Of a stretch of 64,000 nt of DNA, positions 62,798 to 64,000 are shown in pieces. Position 1 is the stretch's first letter, and every line of letters begins with the position of its first letter. The notes beneath the pieces were generated by a model, which was not told where the DNA came from, ran no database searches, and worked only from the letters and a program-made list of their open reading frames with translations. The stretch is from Nocardioides pinisoli. GTDB taxonomy: Bacteria; Actinomycetota; Actinomycetes; Propionibacteriales; Nocardioidaceae. The position numbers and the translations under genes were made by a program. The DNA lies in the NCBI RefSeq assembly GCF_024199985.1, contig NZ_JANARS010000013.1, positions 26,965-90,964 on the forward strand, read 5' to 3'.

Positions 62798-64000
62798 CAG
62801 GTCTCTCCCTCCATCGATGACTGCGCGGGGTCGAGCGGGTAGGCGGGGGTGTGCGTCAGCTCGGTGCTGGTGGTCGGACCTCCGCCCTGCGTGGGCCGAG
62901 GCCGGCGCTGCGGCGGCGGGGGCGGCCGGTCGGTGTCCGGAGCGGACGCCGTGGTCGTCGGCGCGGGAGACGGTCCGTCGCCGGCGCGGAGCCGGGTCAC
63001 CTGGCAGGCGGCGGTCTTGAAGGTGGGCTGCTTGGAGACGGGGTCCCACACGGTCATGGTGAGCTCGTTGGCCAGCCTGCGGTTGGCGTCGTCGTGGCCT
63101 GCGCCGAGGTCGGCGTCGGGCTCCCAGTGGCCGTAGTGAAACGGCGCGAACACGGCGCCGTCCATGACGTTTCCGACCCGGGCACGCACCTCGATCGAGC
63201 CCCGGGGGGACGCCACGCGCACCCAGTCGCCCTCCTCGATCCCTCTTGCGTCGGCGTCCGCGGCGGAGAGCTCGACCCATGCGTCGGGCGCCGCGCGGTT
63301 GAGGTCGCCCGAGCGGCCGGTCTTGGTGCGGGTGTGGAACTGGTAGACCGTGCGACCGGTCGTGTAGAGCAGCGGGTGGTCCTCGGACGGCTCCTCGTGC
63401 GCCGGTGTGTACGGCGCGCCCTTGAGGAAGGCGCGGCCCGCGGGGTTCATCGCCCGGTGCTCGGTCTCGGTCACGGTGCCGCCGGTGGCGAGGTCGTGGC
63501 CGAAGGTCTCGCAGTCGTCGGTGTCGGTGGGGAACACGCCGTCGGCGTAGAGCCGGTCGGTGCCGTCGGGATGCTCCTCGTTGACCGGCCACGGGACACC
63601 GCTGGGCCCGCGCAGCTTGTCGTACGACAGGCCCGTGTAGTCGACCGGCCGCCCGGCGGTGACCGCGGCCCACGCGTCGAAGACCTCCTCCGGGGTGCGC
63701 CATCGGATGAGCGGCTGCCCGGAGTTGTTGGTGAAACCCATCGCGTCGGCGTACATCAGGAAGATGTCGAGGTCGCTGCGTGCCTCGCCCGGCGGGTCGA
63801 CGGCCTTCTCGGACAGGTGGACGGTGCGGTTGACGTTGGTGTAGCAGCCGGTCTTCTCGCTCCACCCCGCCGCCGGGAGGACGACGTCGGCGAGCTCGGC
63901 GGTCTCGGTGAGGAAGAGGTCCTGGACGATGACGAAGCACTGGTCGCCTCCCAGGATCCGCCGTATCCGTGCCGACTCCGGCATCGAGACGGCCGGGTTG
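62797..64000 (-). CDS. molybdopterin oxidoreductase, catalytic subunit (C-terminal part)
   Basis: About 400 codons are in the window; the N-terminal part lies beyond 64000. Visible molybdopterin-binding blocks: ELADVVLPAAGWSEKTGCYTNVNRTVHLSEKAVDPPGEARSD (seen in part), the D-domain YQFHTRTKTGRSGDLNRAAPDAWVELSAADA, and GDWVRVASPRGSIEVRARV. The type is nitrate reductase/formate dehydrogenase-like (assimilatory NasC/FdhF group). A Pro/Thr-rich tail of ~60 residues follows. Substrate cannot be fixed from this half. In operon with the helical partner gene. Confidence 0.88.
   Translation of the reverse strand, partial: NPAVSMPESARIRRILGGDQCFVIVQDLFLTETAELADVVLPAAGWSEKTGCYTNVNRTVHLSEKAVDPPGEARSDLDIFLMYADAMGFTNNSGQPLIRWRTPEEVFDAWAAVTAGRPVDYTGLSYDKLRGPSGVPWPVNEEHPDGTDRLYADGVFPTDTDDCETFGHDLATGGTVTETEHRAMNPAGRAFLKGAPYTPAHEEPSEDHPLLYTTGRTVYQFHTRTKTGRSGDLNRAAPDAWVELSAADADARGIEEGDWVRVASPRGSIEVRARVGNVMDGAVFAPFHYGHWEPDADLGAGHDDANRRLANELTMTVWDPVSKQPTFKTAACQVTRLRAGDGPSPAPTTTASAPDTDRPPPPPQRRPRPTQGGGPTTSTELTHTPAYPLDPAQSSMEGET

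Overview
The window is about 64 kb of very GC-rich DNA. The gene density, frequent GTG starts, 4-bp stop/start overlaps, leaderless starts and gene families (ImuA/ImuB with an actinobacterial SOS box, a DUF222/13E12 HNH gene, GerW, SigB/F-type sigma) point to an actinobacterium, most likely of the Nocardioides type. That placement is inference; no rRNA or other decisive marker is present. I found no tRNA, rRNA, CRISPR array, insertion sequence or prophage.

Layout. 0-1 kb: SOS mutagenesis operon imuA-imuB (minus), with a LexA box inside its promoter. 1-7.3 kb: secreted phospholipase D-like protein, a sigma-region-4-only protein, a secreted endonuclease/phosphatase, a thiolase, two tiny membrane proteins with a TetR regulator, and a DNA/RNA endonuclease. 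7.4-15.4 kb: an EF-G-like GTPase and a three-gene Wadjet/Mks condensin operon (JetA-JetB-JetC) without JetD. 15.5-17.2 kb: GerW and SRPBCC genes truncated into each other, then a SigB/F-type sigma factor whose upstream element is shared with the sigma-4-only gene. 17.3-20.6 kb: pta-ackA. 20.6-23.2 kb: palindromic repeats, the DUF222 HNH gene, a tandem duplication carrying two terminators and a decayed hup tail, and hup. 23.2-35 kb: membrane and stress-type genes (AI-2E permease, holin/phosphodiesterase, hypothetical, membrane protein plus MBL hydrolase, HerA ATPase, M24 peptidase, SHOCT, DUF1269-like, YihY, lipoprotein). 35-45 kb: a GNAT/acyl-CoA synthetase fusion, a GAF fragment and a 2192-residue ThuA/sugar-dehydrogenase exoprotein. 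45-52.5 kb: an ABC exporter whose permease is fused to an SRPBCC tail, a PP2C sensor phosphatase, and a decayed sulfatase plus its formylglycine-generating enzyme. 52.5-62.3 kb: GlsB, a wax ester/DGAT acyltransferase, a hydrolase-TetR pair, a PAS protein, a beta-lactamase/CPBP operon with TetR, a SulP remnant, two lipoproteins and a HesB-like protein. 62.3-64 kb: a molybdopterin oxidoreductase (partial) and its small partner.

Most notable result. Ten promoters, nearly all between 26 and 35 kb plus one at 50 kb, share a 17-bp palindrome TCACCC-N5-GGGTGA (or a close variant) placed exactly 22 or 23 bp upstream of a -10-like hexamer. There is no recognisable -35 box. Plus-strand members are leaderless, with the -10 five to seven bases before ATG; minus-strand members have a short leader and a ribosome binding site. 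This is the geometry of an activator-dependent regulon. I do not recognise the operator.

A second theme is small deletions and decay: two truncated genes facing each other at 15.84 kb, an in-frame chimera at 47.5 kb, gene stubs at 38.0 and 60.3 kb, and a sulfatase/FGE pair with three lesions.

Stretches over 300 bases without an intact gene: 20591-20942 (repeats), 22485-22857 (duplication and terminators), 37829-38430 (GAF remnant and promoter), 45010-45370 (terminator and paired hairpins), 60259-60713 (SulP remnant; nothing firm in 60559-60713).
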